DNA of 64,000 bases from BPGX01 sp035405785 (GCA_035405785.1 DAONJS010000007.1:88590-152589); one strand, 5' to 3'. Counted from the first letter of the stretch, positions 1 to 9,989 are shown. Notes: generated by a model not told the origin, from the sequence alone. Numbers and translations are program-made.

Positions 1-1115
1 GCATTACAAGTATTGCAAGCCCAAATTTCTTCTTCTGAAATGTAAGAAAATAAATTTTTACCATCGTCAACAAATTTTTTATTGACATCAATGTTTTTTC
101 CTACTTCTTCTAATCTATCTCTAACACTCATCATTATTTTACGAGGAGAAAGTTTTTTTCCAGTTGTATTTTGTGGACAAACAGAAGTACACCTTCCACA
201 TTCAGTACATGTATATGCTTCTAATAATTGTTTCCAACTCAAATCAAATACATCTTTTGCCCCAAAGGTCATTTCTGAATTTGGATCAGTAGAAGGTATG
301 TAATTTGGATCAAAATTAGGAGCCACTACATCTGTAACTTCTTTGAGTGTTCTGAATTTTCCAAGTGGTTTATTGGGCTCATAAAAATAAGTGTTTGGAA
401 ATGCAAGTATGATGTGTAAATGTTTAGAAATAGGTAAATAATTAAGAAAAACTAAAATCCCAATAATATGAATCCACCAGAAAGTTCTTTCAATTAAAAT
501 TAATTTTTCAGTAGAAAAATTTTGTAATAACGGAATAAAGAATGAAGATACTGGAAAAGCCCCAGCAGAGATATAATGTTCAATTTGACGAGTTTGTAAA
601 ATTTTATCAGAAGCATTGGATAACATTAAAGCTGTCATTAATATCATTTCCATAATTAAAATAAAATTAGCATCTTTGAATGGAAATCCAATTAAATCAG
701 GATGAGCAAATCTTTTAAGTTTTAAAACATTTCTTCTTATCCAAAAAATAACAACACTTACAAAAACCAGTAAAGCCAATATTTCAAAAAATCCTATTAG
801 AAAATCATAGAAACTTCCAAATACAGCAAACATTCTGTGTGTTCCAAAAATACCATCTAAAATAATTTCTAACACTTCAATATTGATTAAAATAAAACCA
901 GCATATACAAAGATATGTAATATACCAGCAACGGGGCGAGTAATCATTTTACTTTGTCCCAGTGCCACACGAATCATATTAGACAATCGTTCTTCGGGGG
1001 AAGATTCAAAAGTTACATCTTTCCCTAATAAGATATTTCTGCGAATTTTTTTTGCATTGAATGTAAATAAGCCAATTGCAGTAATTAGTAAAACAATAAA
1101 TATTATGCTCGCCAT
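1..1115 (-). CDS. Membrane-anchored Fe-S oxidoreductase (heterodisulfide reductase-like), 3' end outside window
   Basis: Open frame of 371 codons running off the left edge. The N-terminal half has about five hydrophobic membrane segments (roughly residues 3-20, 62-88, 100-127, 150-168, 210-230). The C-terminal half is ferredoxin-like: a CxxCxxCxxxC cluster is at Cys303/306/309/313 (CTECGRCTSVCP), and the second cluster begins with Cys367 and Cys370 just before the edge. This matches membrane-bound (Fe-S)-binding proteins of the HdrE/NarI-plus-HdrC type that pass electrons between quinones and a soluble CCG-domain partner; that partner would lie off the edge. ATG is at 1115, 38 nt after the MCE gene stop, so the two are probably co-transcribed. 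The physiological electron donor is unknown. Confidence 0.85.
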   Translation of the reverse strand, partial: MASIIFIVLLITAIGLFTFNAKKIRRNILLGKDVTFESSPEERLSNMIRVALGQSKMITRPVAGILHIFVYAGFILINIEVLEIILDGIFGTHRMFAVFGSFYDFLIGFFEILALLVFVSVVIFWIRRNVLKLKRFAHPDLIGFPFKDANFILIMEMILMTALMLSNASDKILQTRQIEHYISAGAFPVSSFFIPLLQNFSTEKLILIERTFWWIHIIGILVFLNYLPISKHLHIILAFPNTYFYEPNKPLGKFRTLKEVTDVVAPNFDPNYIPSTDPNSEMTFGAKDVFDLSWKQLLEAYTCTECGRCTSVCPQNTTGKKLSPRKIMMSVRDRLEEVGKNIDVNKKFVDDGKNLFSYISEEEIWACNTCN

Positions 1116-1153
1116 AAATTAGTTTTGAGTTTTGGGGATTTGATTAAAATATT

Positions 1154-2113
1154 TTAATTTTTAATTTTTTCCTTTTTGCCAAATAATGAAAAATGTACGT
1201 ATCTTTTTGGATGATCTTTTAAATCACCTAATAATTTTTCAAGATTAGCAAGAGATTTATTGAGATTGTTATATACTGAATCATTTTTTGCTAATTTACC
1301 TAATGTACCTTTACCTTCGTTGATATTGGCTAAAAGAGTTTTGGTTTCTGTAAGCGTTTTATTTAAATCTTTTATAGTGTTTTTAATAGGAGCATTGGCT
1401 AAACTATCAGAGAGTTGATTTAGATTTTTTGTAATAGCAGGTAAATTTTTATCCAGTGTGGTGAGAATAGAATTAAGTTTAGAAATAATTAAAGAAATTT
1501 TTTCTGCATCTTGTTCAAAAGTTTTTGCTGTGCGTTCTAAACTGAGTATGGCTTTTCTGGTGCTTTCAAGAGAATGAATGATATTTTCTCGTGAAGTTTT
1601 ATTTAAAACATAAGTTACTATAGTAGCCACACTATCAATAGATCCGACTAAATTTTCAATCTTTGCCTGTAATGGTGCTAATCTTTTATCTACTGCTTCT
1701 TTTAATCCCTGTTCTGCTTCAGATAAAAGTGTATCATTATCGGCAGCTAAATCTTTGCTGTTTCCATATTCAATTTCAATAGCTTTTGAACCTAAAAGGT
1801 CGGTGCTAATAACACGTGCAACAGAATTTTTTGGTACTTCTAATTTTTCTGTAATAAGCATTCTCACTAATACTTCATATTTTCCGTGTCTTCTGATAAG
1901 AGAAATTTTATTTACTGTACCTACTTTATATCCATTCACTAAAACGGGGTTAGCTTCAATTAAATTATCTAATCTTGGATATGTTGCATATAAAATTGTT
2001 TTTCTTGAAAACATTTCTACGCCCTTTAGAAATTTTATTCCCCAATATAAACAGGCAATAGCAAAGACAACTACAAAAGCAATAAGATATTCTTTTTTTA
2101 AATTAAATTTCAT
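1154..2113 (-). CDS. MCE/MlaD family lipid-transport protein
   Basis: 319 residues. One N-terminal membrane anchor (about residues 9-27) is followed by a single MCE domain (about 38-115, with the typical segment PVLVNGYKVGTVNKI) and a long helical, coiled-coil-prone tail (about 140-300) rich in Leu, Asn and Lys. Members of this family form periplasmic hexameric rings that move phospholipids between inner and outer membranes. No MlaE permease or MlaF ATPase is seen in the window. It lies directly upstream of the Fe-S oxidoreductase on the same strand. A TACTTTTG box 21 nt upstream of the ATG supplies a promoter. Family assignment is firm; substrate is inferred. Confidence 0.87.
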   Translation of the reverse strand: MKFNLKKEYLIAFVVVFAIACLYWGIKFLKGVEMFSRKTILYATYPRLDNLIEANPVLVNGYKVGTVNKISLIRRHGKYEVLVRMLITEKLEVPKNSVARVISTDLLGSKAIEIEYGNSKDLAADNDTLLSEAEQGLKEAVDKRLAPLQAKIENLVGSIDSVATIVTYVLNKTSRENIIHSLESTRKAILSLERTAKTFEQDAEKISLIISKLNSILTTLDKNLPAITKNLNQLSDSLANAPIKNTIKDLNKTLTETKTLLANINEGKGTLGKLAKNDSVYNNLNKSLANLEKLLGDLKDHPKRYVHFSLFGKKEKIKN

Positions 2114-2133
2114 TTTACAATTTTAATTGCTCG

Positions 2134-2141
2134 CAAAAGTA
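2134..2141 (-). promoter_or_regulatory. TAnnTTTG -7 promoter box for the MCE gene
   Basis: Minus-strand TACTTTTG is an exact match to the Bacteroidota -7 consensus TAnnTTTG, about 20 nt before the MCE start codon. No convincing -33 TTTG was assigned. Confidence 0.6.
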
Positions 2142-2155
2142 ATAAAAATAAATTT

Positions 2156-2200
2156 GTTACTATTCAGGTTTATTACTTAAAAATCGTGTTACTATTCAGT
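2156..2200. repeat. Two copies of the GTTACTATTCAGGT motif
   Basis: GTTACTATTCAGGT occupies 2156-2169, and GTTACTATTCAGT (last G missing) occupies 2188-2200. Further full copies occur at 57256-57269 (reverse complement) and 60771-60784, all in gaps next to other repeats. Confidence 0.7.
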
Positions 2201-2301
2201 CATTCAAAGTAATTATCAAGATTCATTTCTCGCAAAGCTAGCAAAGTATAAGAATACCAAGCATGCAAATATTTTCAAAAATTTTTAGTTATGAGTTTTA
2301 C

Positions 2302-2390
2302 CGTCATTACGAGCGAAGCGAAGTAATCGCAAAAGTATTATTCACATAACAATTACGATATTGCTTTGGACTTATGCCATTGAAATGACG
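2302..2390. repeat. CGTCATTACGAGCGAAG imperfect hairpin repeat, copy 1
   Basis: This 89-nt element begins CGTCATTACG and ends AAATGACG, so its ends are complementary. It is closely similar to the element at 57060-57194 and more distantly to 48470-48533. It sits in the 380-nt gene-free gap between the sugar transferase and the MCE gene. REP/MITE-like non-coding element; no open frame is seen in it. Confidence 0.75.
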
Positions 2391-2435
2391 ACAAAAATTA
2401 AAAACTAAACACTAAAAACTCAAAACTCAAAACAT

Positions 2436-2495
<60 letters not shown>

Positions 2496-2498
<3 letters not shown>

Positions 2499-3920
2499 TT
2501 TTCCCTTTCCTTGAATGACAACTAAAATGGTATGTATTAAAATTTTTAAATCAAGCAAAACGGACATGTTTTTTAAATATAAAATATCATATTTCATTCT
2601 TTCAACCATTTGATCTACATTTTCAGCATAACCATATTTTACTTGTCCCCATGATGTAATTCCCGGCTTAATTTTATGTAACAATTTGTAGTGTGGGGCT
2701 TTTTGTATTATTTGCTGGATATAGTATTCTCTTTCAGGTCTTGGGCCTACAATACTCATTTCACCTTTTAATACATTAAAAAATTGTGGTAATTCATCTA
2801 ATCTTGTTTTTCTTAAAAATCTGCCAAATTTTGTAACCCTTGGATCATTTTCGGATGATAATGCAGGACCATTTTTTTCCGCATCTACATACATAGTACG
2901 AAATTTATATATGTAAAATTTTTTTCCATTTTTGCCTATTCTTTCTTGCTTAAAAATGATTGGGCCTTTTGAAGAACATTTTACAAGAATAGATAAAATC
3001 AAATACAACCAACTAAAACAAATGATGATAAATAAAGATAAAACAATATCAAAAAATCTTTTCATTGAAACTTGCCATTGTTTCATTGGTACAATTTCTA
3101 AAGTAATAAGTGGTAATGATTCTACAGCATCTAATTTTACCTGACCAGTAAGTAAATCATAAGTATCTGGCACTAAATGAATATGTAAATCTAAATAGTA
3201 TAATTCATTAATAATTTCATTGAGTTTGTCGTGTTCATTTGTTTCTATAGCAACAATAACTTCTTCAATTTGATATTGATGAATGATTTGAATGATGTCT
3301 TTAAATTCTCCTAAATGTGGAATTATTTTTTTTAATTCTTCAGAAAATCCATTTTTACCTTCTAAATGAATAAATCCTTTTATACCAAAACCTATGCCTT
3401 TCTTTAAATGAAGTATTTCTTTTACTATTTCTAATGCTTTTTGATTGCTTCCAATGATAATTGTTGGAAATTCCCATTCTCTTAATTTGATTTTTTTATT
3501 GATGTAAGAAGAAAATATAAATCTTGTAGTGGCTGTAATTCCAAAATGAAAAATGAATAAAAATAAAACTGATTTGTAGTAAAACTTATAATTTGCAACA
3601 TAATCATCCAATAATAAATTGAAAAATAACAAAATCGTTCCAAAAATAGAAGCAAATAAAATTTGATACATCTCATTAACACGAGATCGGCGAAATACAT
3701 CATTGTAATGCCCAGACAAATAATATAATAATAACCAAAATAAGGGAACTAATATAACACCTATCCAGTATTGTTTATCAAACAACACTTGTGGTTCAAC
3801 ATAAGTTTTAAAGTAGTCAATATTATATTTTCTATATACATAAAACAATGTCCATGCTAATGCGGCAGAAAAAAAATCAAGTAAGATATTAATTATAGTA
3901 AATTTTTTTCTATCCATCAA
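2496..3920 (-). CDS. Undecaprenyl-phosphate sugar phosphotransferase (polyprenyl glycosylphosphotransferase)
   Basis: 474 residues with the classical WbaP/WcaJ plan. Four N-terminal membrane helices lie at about 10-30, 45-68, 84-105 and 115-133. A CoA-binding-like Rossmann domain follows (about 145-260). Then comes a membrane re-entrant segment and the bacterial sugar transferase domain (about 283-470), with KRFFDIVLS, KFRTMYVDAE, RKTRLDELPQ and MSIVGPRPERE, the last two carrying the catalytic Asp-Glu and phosphate-binding residues. The enzyme loads the first sugar-1-phosphate on undecaprenyl phosphate to start exopolysaccharide or O-antigen synthesis at the inner membrane. It overlaps the upstream lipoprotein gene by 4 nt. 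Sugar specificity cannot be read from the sequence. Confidence 0.93.
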
Positions 3921-4804
3921 TAACTGATTAGTTTGATATTATCCATTAAAATTTCTGCTTGAGAAACAGATGATTCTTTTGTTACTTTGAAATAAATTCC
4001 AATATTGTTATTGGTTGATGTTCCACCCATCAGTGATAAATAGGGTGTCAAATCTAAATATATTTTATTCCATTCTCCATTAGTAGAAACCAATGTAATT
4101 ACCGATTTCACAAGCACGCCACTGTATAAGCCAATTTCAAATGATTGATTACATTTATAATTAAGTTCTAAATAAGTTGCATCATAAGAGAGTGTGTAAG
4201 TATTTGCTGAAACTAAATAAGCATAAGGTCTATTGGCGTCAGTAACAATTTTCATACATTTATTTCCTTCAAAAACATCTGCAGAAGGATTTACACTTTT
4301 GTCCAAAATAATTAAATTTGTATCAGAACCCGTGCCTTTTACAATCGTTATTCCACCTATGCCTCCAAAGTTTTCAAAATCTTCCATCCATTTAAAATTA
4401 ATTCCAGATTTGTAATTAAAACTTAATGATCTGTATAATATCTGATTTTCATTGGCAGTAGTATCTATTTCAATAGGTGCATAGAATGGATAAATGATTC
4501 GTAAAGCCGATAAACCGTCTTTTCTAATGCCTGCAAACATTTTTATTCTTGCGGGTTGAGATGTGATGGGTATATTTCTTCCAATAGGATAAACTCCTTT
4601 GAACTGTCCATTTTCATAAATCCATATTTCTGTAATTTTGTGATTTGTTGTGCCTTGACCACTTACAGTATAAACGCTTACTGAAGGAATATTTAAGTAA
4701 AATGGAACTGGTGCTTTTAATTTTGATTTATTACAATGAGTATTAAATATAAAAATTAAGATTATCCCTAAAAAGAAAAATATAAGTGAAAAGATTTTTT
4801 TCAT
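3917..4804 (-). CDS. Hypothetical secreted or lipoprotein in sugar-transferase operon
   Basis: 295 residues. The N-terminus is a long hydrophobic stretch (MKKIFSLIFFFLGIILIFIF) followed by NTHCNKS, where the Cys could be a lipobox, although the -3 residue is not ideal. The rest is beta-rich with no catalytic motif I recognise; the end reads like a jelly-roll (SYDATYLELNYK, EILMDNIKLISY), suggesting a carbohydrate-binding-like fold. It overlaps the genes on both sides (4 nt with the sugar transferase, 1 nt with the oxidoreductase), so all three are translationally coupled. An envelope role is inferred from context only. Confidence 0.75.
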   Translation of the reverse strand: MKKIFSLIFFFLGIILIFIFNTHCNKSKLKAPVPFYLNIPSVSVYTVSGQGTTNHKITEIWIYENGQFKGVYPIGRNIPITSQPARIKMFAGIRKDGLSALRIIYPFYAPIEIDTTANENQILYRSLSFNYKSGINFKWMEDFENFGGIGGITIVKGTGSDTNLIILDKSVNPSADVFEGNKCMKIVTDANRPYAYLVSANTYTLSYDATYLELNYKCNQSFEIGLYSGVLVKSVITLVSTNGEWNKIYLDLTPYLSLMGGTSTNNNIGIYFKVTKESSVSQAEILMDNIKLISY

Positions 4805-5805
4805 CAGAGTGAATTATGAAGGGCTAATTTGTTTTTTGAAATGATATTTTCTATTTGATAAGCAACATCTAATACATTTATAGCATCATCAATACTAACA
4901 ATTGGCTTCATACCCTTGTTTATACTATTGATAAACGATTTTAATTCTTCTTTTATTGCATTGGATTGAAAAATTTCGGGCTTTTCAATAATAATTTCTT
5001 TGTCTGTCATTCCATTACCATGGGAAAGTAATAATGCATCTTCTGGAGTATTTTCATCTATATTTTTGATATGAACAATTTCTGATTTTTTTTCTAATAA
5101 ATCTATTGATATGTATGCATTCTTTTGAAATACTCTGAATTTTCTCATATTTTTCAATGATAATCTGCTTGTGGTGATATTAGCCACACTTCCGTTTTCA
5201 AACTCTATTCTGACATTGGCTATATCAGTAGATGGACTTACAATTTCAATACCATTTGCATAAATGTTTTTAATTTTATTAGGTTGAATATTCAATATCA
5301 AGTCAAGGTCGTGTATCATTAAATCAAGTGTAACTGACACATCTGTTCCGCGGGGATTATATATTGCTAAACGATGAACTTCAATAAACAAAGGCAGGTC
5401 AATAAATTTTCTAGTTGCTACAAATGCAGGATTAAATCTTTCAACATGCCCCACTTGAATAACTACATTTTTTTTAAAAGATAATTCTTTTAATGCTTTG
5501 GCTTGTTCAACTGTTTTAGTAACTGGTTTTTCTATAAAAACATGTTTATTATTTAAAATAGATTTTTTAGCAATTTCAAAATGTGTGTCTCCTGGTGTTA
5601 CAATATCAATTACATCACTATCACTTATCAAATCATCTATTGAATTATACGCATTTACAGCATATTCATTTGAAACTTTTTCTAATTCATTTTTATTGAT
5701 GTCAAATATACCAATACTTTTTATGTATCCTTCTTTTTGTAATTCCAGTAAGAGTTTAAGATGAATTTTTCCTAAATAGCCAATACCTGCTAAACCAATT
5801 TTCAT
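4804..5805 (-). CDS. Gfo/Idh/MocA family NAD(P)-dependent oxidoreductase
   Basis: 333 residues. The N-terminal Rossmann fold starts GLAGIGYLGKIH (GxGxxG type). The family signature HVFIEKPVTKT (EKP, where the Lys is catalytic) is near residue 95, and the C-terminal alpha/beta substrate domain includes GHVERFNPAF and the MIHDLDL segment. Such enzymes oxidise or reduce sugars, sugar nucleotides or cyclitols. As first gene of the unit ending in the undecaprenyl-phosphate sugar transferase, a role in making a modified sugar nucleotide is plausible, but the substrate is not decidable here. No clear TAnnTTTG box was found ahead of it. Confidence 0.88.
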   Translation of the reverse strand: MKIGLAGIGYLGKIHLKLLLELQKEGYIKSIGIFDINKNELEKVSNEYAVNAYNSIDDLISDSDVIDIVTPGDTHFEIAKKSILNNKHVFIEKPVTKTVEQAKALKELSFKKNVVIQVGHVERFNPAFVATRKFIDLPLFIEVHRLAIYNPRGTDVSVTLDLMIHDLDLILNIQPNKIKNIYANGIEIVSPSTDIANVRIEFENGSVANITTSRLSLKNMRKFRVFQKNAYISIDLLEKKSEIVHIKNIDENTPEDALLLSHGNGMTDKEIIIEKPEIFQSNAIKEELKSFINSINKGMKPIVSIDDAINVLDVAYQIENIISKNKLALHNSL

Positions 5806-5882
5806 TGAAAAATTTTTTGAAGTGGCTAATGTATGAAAATACTTATTTAATTTTAATTTTGAAATATATACAAAAATAAAAA

Positions 5883-5900
5883 AGGGGGCAAAAGCCCCCT
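5883..5900 (-). terminator. Intrinsic terminator of rplS
   Basis: Perfect stem of 7 bp (AGGGGGC/GCCCCCT, loop TTTT on the minus strand), followed on that strand by a T-rich run. It begins 10 nt beyond the rplS stop. Confidence 0.9.
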
Positions 5901-5909
5901 GAATTTTAA

Positions 5910-6302
5910 TTATTGAGCGGCAACCTCCGCTGCTTCTTTTGAAGATTTACCGAAACTTAATTTTTCTTTAATTCTAGCAGACTTACCACTTAAATTTCTG
6001 ATGTAGTAAATTCTTGCTCTACGAACTTTACCTCTCTTAACAATATCAATTTTTTCAATAAAAGGTGAGTTGTATGGGAAAATTCTCTCTACACCAACAC
6101 CATGTGAAATTTTTCTAACAGTAAAAGTTCTTGTTGCATTTTCATTTTTAATTTGAATAACAACACCAGTAAAATTTTGAACTCTTTCTTTATCACCTTC
6201 TTTGATTTTATAATGTACAGTGATAGTATCTCCTGCCTTAAAATCTGGATGCTTTACATTGAAAGTTAATTCTTTTTTAATTTCTTCTAATAAACTTGAC
6301 AT
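5910..6302 (-). CDS. rplS: 50S ribosomal protein L19
   Basis: 130 residues from ATG at 6302. L19 lies at the 30S/50S interface of the ribosome. Family hallmarks are visible: FKAGDTITVHYKIKEGDKER, VQNFTGVVI, TFTVRKISHGVGVERIFPYNSP and RRARIYYIRNLSGKSARI. An upstream in-frame TTG (6326) would add eight residues, but that TTG is the last three bases of the TATATTTG promoter box, so it cannot be in the transcript. The short C-terminal extension rich in Ala, Glu and Lys is common in this phylum. Monocistronic, with its own promoter and terminator. Confidence 0.97.
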   Translation of the reverse strand: MSSLLEEIKKELTFNVKHPDFKAGDTITVHYKIKEGDKERVQNFTGVVIQIKNENATRTFTVRKISHGVGVERIFPYNSPFIEKIDIVKRGKVRRARIYYIRNLSGKSARIKEKLSFGKSSKEAAEVAAQ

Positions 6303-6323
6303 ATCTTTATTATTTAGGGGGTG

Positions 6324-6331
6324 CAAATATA
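6324..6331 (-). promoter_or_regulatory. rplS promoter (-7 TATATTTG; -33 TTTG at 6353-6356)
   Basis: Exact TAnnTTTG -7 box with TTTG 21 nt further upstream, matching the Bacteroidota sigma-ABfr spacing. It gives a 5' leader of roughly 15-20 nt to the ATG at 6302. Confidence 0.8.
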
Positions 6332-6381
6332 CATAAATTCTTTTTAATTCTCCAAATATTTCTTAATTATTATTTAAAAAA

Positions 6382-6409
6382 ATATCACCCGCCAAAAGGC
6401 AGGTGATAT
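6382..6409 (-). terminator. Intrinsic terminator of the giant adhesin gene
   Basis: Stem of 11 paired bases with one mismatch around a 4-nt loop (arms 6382-6393 and 6398-6409), followed on the minus strand by six or more Ts. It is 29 nt after the stop of the 1170-residue protein gene. Confidence 0.9.
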
Positions 6410-6437
6410 AAGTGGTCAGTAATGATTTTTTATTCAA

Positions 6438-9400
6438 TTATCTTACAAGGGTAATATAACCTTCTTTTTTGTATTCTTTTCCGTCTTTACCTGTGGCTTT
6501 AATAGTATAGAAGTAAGTTCCTGCAGGAGCATCTTTTCCTCCTTTAGTTTTTCCATCCCACTGGATATTACCTTTATCAGTACTTACATTATACATTTCA
6601 GCTCCCCATCTGTCAAAAATAATACAATTTATATCTGTCAGGTTTGCTGTGTGTAAAATAAAGTAATCATTTACACCATCCCCATTGGGTGTAAAGATAT
6701 TGGGTACTTCCAGATCCGATGGAATATCTACTTTTATGACTTTGTATGCGGTATCAACACAATTACCATTTTTAATTATCATTGTAACAGTATATGTACC
6801 GGGTGCATTGTAAGTAGTAGATGTGCCGGGTAAAGTTACACTTGGGTTAGCCGTTGTAATGACTGTTCCACCATTTCCAAATGACCAATAGTAAGTTAAG
6901 TTTGATGGATTTCCAAAACTACTATTATTGGTGAAGGCCACATCAAGTGGTGCAAAGCCCTCAGAAGGATTAGGAGTAAAGTCAGCATTAACAGTACCAT
7001 TTACAACAGTAACATAATTTTGAGAAGCACAACCTGTTGTAGTATTGGTAATAACAACTATATACTGACCACTATGAGTTACTGTGGGAGAATATCCAGT
7101 AATTGGAGTAATTGTTGAGCCTGGAGGTCCATCCCATACATAAGTAATATTAGTACTTGGAGTTGTTCCGGCCTGAATAGTTGTTACTGTAGAACCACAT
7201 TGTATAGTATAAGGACCTACCGCTGTTGTAGCTGGTGGAGTAGTATTACTACCTACTAAAACATTAGTGCAAGTTGTGCAACCATTACTATTTCTAGTTA
7301 CACAAATTGTATAGGTTCCGGCACTATAATAAGTAACAGGATTATTCAAATTATTGGTTTCTGTTGGTGCTGGTGTTGTCCAAGTAAATGTTAATGGATC
7401 TCCTATTGGATTAGGTGTAAATTGTAATGTAGCTTGTAAATCTTTACAGGTTAAGGCAGTTGGTGTAGCTTTTGCTGTTAGTCCCAATGGCTGTTTGTTT
7501 TGAAACATTGTTACCGGTATTTTTGTTTTGCAGCCATTTGATGGATTTGTTATCTCTACTGTGTATGTGCCTATCGTTGTTTGACTAATGTTTGTAGTAC
7601 TATTCACTGATAATGTTTGTTGTGGCACTGTACCCGGTGTATACCAAATATATGTTACTCCACTTACAGGCGATGTCCCTGTAATTACCGCTGTGGAATA
7701 TGTACAAGTCAATGTGTTCGTTGGTACATTCAAAGTATATCCACCTGCGGGTCTTAAAGTATCCATTCCAATAGTTACCGTTTGACATATTGTACATCCA
7801 CCAGGAGCCGGGTCATAAGCACAGCCAATATAATTACCAGGAGTGTTAAATGTAAATGTGTTATTAGTACTTAAAGTACTTGTACCATTTGACCAATATA
7901 CCTGTGGGGCACCTCCGCCTGCTGCTTGTGTAGCATTGATAGTAAGTGTTACTGTATTTGGATTACATTTGATATTGAAATTATTATTTGTTGCTGTTAA
8001 TGTCATCGTTGGTGCCGCTGTTGATTGCGTAGCCGCTACCGTATATGTATTGCTACAGCCATTGGCTATATTAGTGGCAACAAAAGTGTATGTTCCCGCA
8101 AAACCAGGCGTCAGTAAATTACCCGACAATACACCGCCTCCCGGTTGTAGCCAAGAATAGATAACATTTGCTGTTGGTGTTGAACTTCCTGTAAATGTTC
8201 CTGCTGTACCATTACAAGGTATATTGATAGAATTTGGTGTTACTGTAACTGATGGCACAGAAGTATAAACACCTACTGCAAATGTATTGGTGGTAATACA
8301 ACCACTATTTGCATCTTGAGCAAAAACGGTATATGTTCCAGATGAAGAAACGGTATAAGGATTCCCTGCAAATGTCCCACTGGAAATACTTGTAAAAGTA
8401 TAACTTGGAGAGGCATTTGTATTAGTACTTACAGCAGTAGCACTAACTGTTGGTTGATAACAAGTAAGGGTATCATCTGACAGTGAAATACTAAATGTTG
8501 GAATCACTGGTGCAGGGTTTATTGAAAAAATCTGTGTTGCTGTACATCCCACGCTATCTCTGACAGTAACTGTATAATTACCAGCGGCTAAACCCGAAGC
8601 AGAAAAGGTATTTGCACTTGTTTGTGCGGTGCTTGTAGGTGCAGGCGTCCAGTTAATAGAAAAAGAACCACTACCTAAAGATGCTGTTGCTGTACATGCT
8701 GATAATGAGTTTGTACAAGATGGTTGAATAGGTGTAACTTGTAGTGCAGGTGCTGGTGAGTTGATTACAGTAATAGTTCTTGTTATAGGAGAACAAGCAC
8801 CTGGAGGGTTCATAGTAAGTGTATAATTTCCAATTAAATTAGTTACAACAGCTTGAGTAGTTTGAGTAGGGAAACCAGCAGGTCCTTGCCATGTATATGG
8901 ACCTAAACCAGGAGGTGCAGTTAGGGTAGCACTGGTGTAACCACACATAGAAGCAGTAATGGTAGGAGATCCTGCAGGATAGGTATTTACAGTGGCTCCG
9001 TTGTCAGTTGTAATATCCATAGGAGAACATAATGCATCAAAAAATGCATAACCATAGTGTCCTGATAAAGTACAATCACCTACAGTAATGTCTATAGTGA
9101 TACAAGAACCAATAAATGGTGTAAGATCTGCAGAACTTACAATCCAGTTTGGAGTATAAGATAATCCTCCAGAATTTACCCAGCCAGAAAAAGTAGCTGA
9201 ACAGCCAGTTGAAGGCGGTACTATGCTAAATGTTGGACAAGTTGTAGGAGTAGGAGGACCAGTACAATTAGATGATACGCTAAAAGTAATTTTTACATAA
9301 GGTTGGTCACAACATGAATGACCAGGATTTTGAAGAACAGCCATAAAAGCAAACTGGAATAATGAATTAGAGGGGGTTACAGCAAATGTTTTTGAAATTC

Positions 9401-9950
9401 TTACTGCTTTTGCGCCAGCAGTGTTATTATTTAATACAGCAACTTTAGTACCACCTAGTGGAGAATTAGGTATGTTGGTTAATGGACTTCCACCATAAGG
9501 ATTTGCTGCAGGTGTTGTTAATATACTTGCTAACCCAGGACCGCCACCACAGCATCCAGCCATAGAACAAGAATTACTATTACTACCTTGATTTACCGTC
9601 CAACCTGTAAAATTACCTAATTCAAAATCTTCATTGTTACAAGCTGTTGTTTGAATTGAAGGTGGAGTAGTATTTTTGGTAATCCATCCTAAATAATCAG
9701 TGGGTTCGTATTTTTGTAAGTTGTATTTTTGAATAATAAATTCTCTTTTCTTTTTGTAAAGAAAATACTTTAATTCTGTTGAAGTACAATTATTGGCTAA
9801 ACCTTCTTGGATAGCAAACTCTTCATTAAAGCCATATAATGAGTCGGCATCAAAAGGATAAGCAATGAGTTTTTGAACATCAACTTGTGCCTGCACATTA
9901 AATAATACAAATGCAGACAGAACGCCGAGTAAGTAATTGATTTTTCTCAT
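6438..9950 (-). CDS. Giant secreted adhesin-like protein with PKD domain and gliding-motility C-terminal (T9SS type B) domain
   Basis: 1170 residues. Signal peptide about 1-21 (ending NVQAQ). After an N-terminal domain containing CNNEDFELGNFTGW (jelly-roll-like, about 100-310), the bulk is a chain of Ser/Thr/Pro/Asn-rich Ig-like repeats of about 80-90 residues, each ending like GTYTVxxxxxxxGC. A PKD domain lies near 985-1075 (ADFTPNPSEGFAPLDVAFTN, YYWSFGNGG). The last ~85 residues are the CHU_C domain: VPNIFTPNGDGVNDYF, FDRWGAEMY and DAPAGTYFYTI. CHU_C proteins go through the outer membrane by the type IX system and stay on the surface. An adhesive or matrix role is inferred. No catalytic domain seen. 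Confidence 0.93.
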   Translation of the reverse strand: MRKINYLLGVLSAFVLFNVQAQVDVQKLIAYPFDADSLYGFNEEFAIQEGLANNCTSTELKYFLYKKKREFIIQKYNLQKYEPTDYLGWITKNTTPPSIQTTACNNEDFELGNFTGWTVNQGSNSNSCSMAGCCGGGPGLASILTTPAANPYGGSPLTNIPNSPLGGTKVAVLNNNTAGAKAVRISKTFAVTPSNSLFQFAFMAVLQNPGHSCCDQPYVKITFSVSSNCTGPPTPTTCPTFSIVPPSTGCSATFSGWVNSGGLSYTPNWIVSSADLTPFIGSCITIDITVGDCTLSGHYGYAFFDALCSPMDITTDNGATVNTYPAGSPTITASMCGYTSATLTAPPGLGPYTWQGPAGFPTQTTQAVVTNLIGNYTLTMNPPGACSPITRTITVINSPAPALQVTPIQPSCTNSLSACTATASLGSGSFSINWTPAPTSTAQTSANTFSASGLAAGNYTVTVRDSVGCTATQIFSINPAPVIPTFSISLSDDTLTCYQPTVSATAVSTNTNASPSYTFTSISSGTFAGNPYTVSSSGTYTVFAQDANSGCITTNTFAVGVYTSVPSVTVTPNSINIPCNGTAGTFTGSSTPTANVIYSWLQPGGGVLSGNLLTPGFAGTYTFVATNIANGCSNTYTVAATQSTAAPTMTLTATNNNFNIKCNPNTVTLTINATQAAGGGAPQVYWSNGTSTLSTNNTFTFNTPGNYIGCAYDPAPGGCTICQTVTIGMDTLRPAGGYTLNVPTNTLTCTYSTAVITGTSPVSGVTYIWYTPGTVPQQTLSVNSTTNISQTTIGTYTVEITNPSNGCKTKIPVTMFQNKQPLGLTAKATPTALTCKDLQATLQFTPNPIGDPLTFTWTTPAPTETNNLNNPVTYYSAGTYTICVTRNSNGCTTCTNVLVGSNTTPPATTAVGPYTIQCGSTVTTIQAGTTPSTNITYVWDGPPGSTITPITGYSPTVTHSGQYIVVITNTTTGCASQNYVTVVNGTVNADFTPNPSEGFAPLDVAFTNNSSFGNPSNLTYYWSFGNGGTVITTANPSVTLPGTSTTYNAPGTYTVTMIIKNGNCVDTAYKVIKVDIPSDLEVPNIFTPNGDGVNDYFILHTANLTDINCIIFDRWGAEMYNVSTDKGNIQWDGKTKGGKDAPAGTYFYTIKATGKDGKEYKKEGYITLVR

Positions 9951-9989
9951 AGTTTTAAATTTAATTTAAGGTTTAATTTTAATTTTGGG

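Noticed and set aside
1755..2126. Plus-strand open frame overlapping the MCE gene
   Set aside because: It lies opposite conserved MCE-domain codons and has no promoter box or protein-family features.
6303..6326. N-terminal extension of L19 from TTG 6326
   Set aside because: The TTG is within the -7 promoter box; family proteins begin near the ATG at 6302.
7588..8160. Plus-strand open frames inside the giant adhesin gene
   Set aside because: They are shadows of the minus-strand reading frame, which has a signal peptide, repeats and a CHU_C domain.
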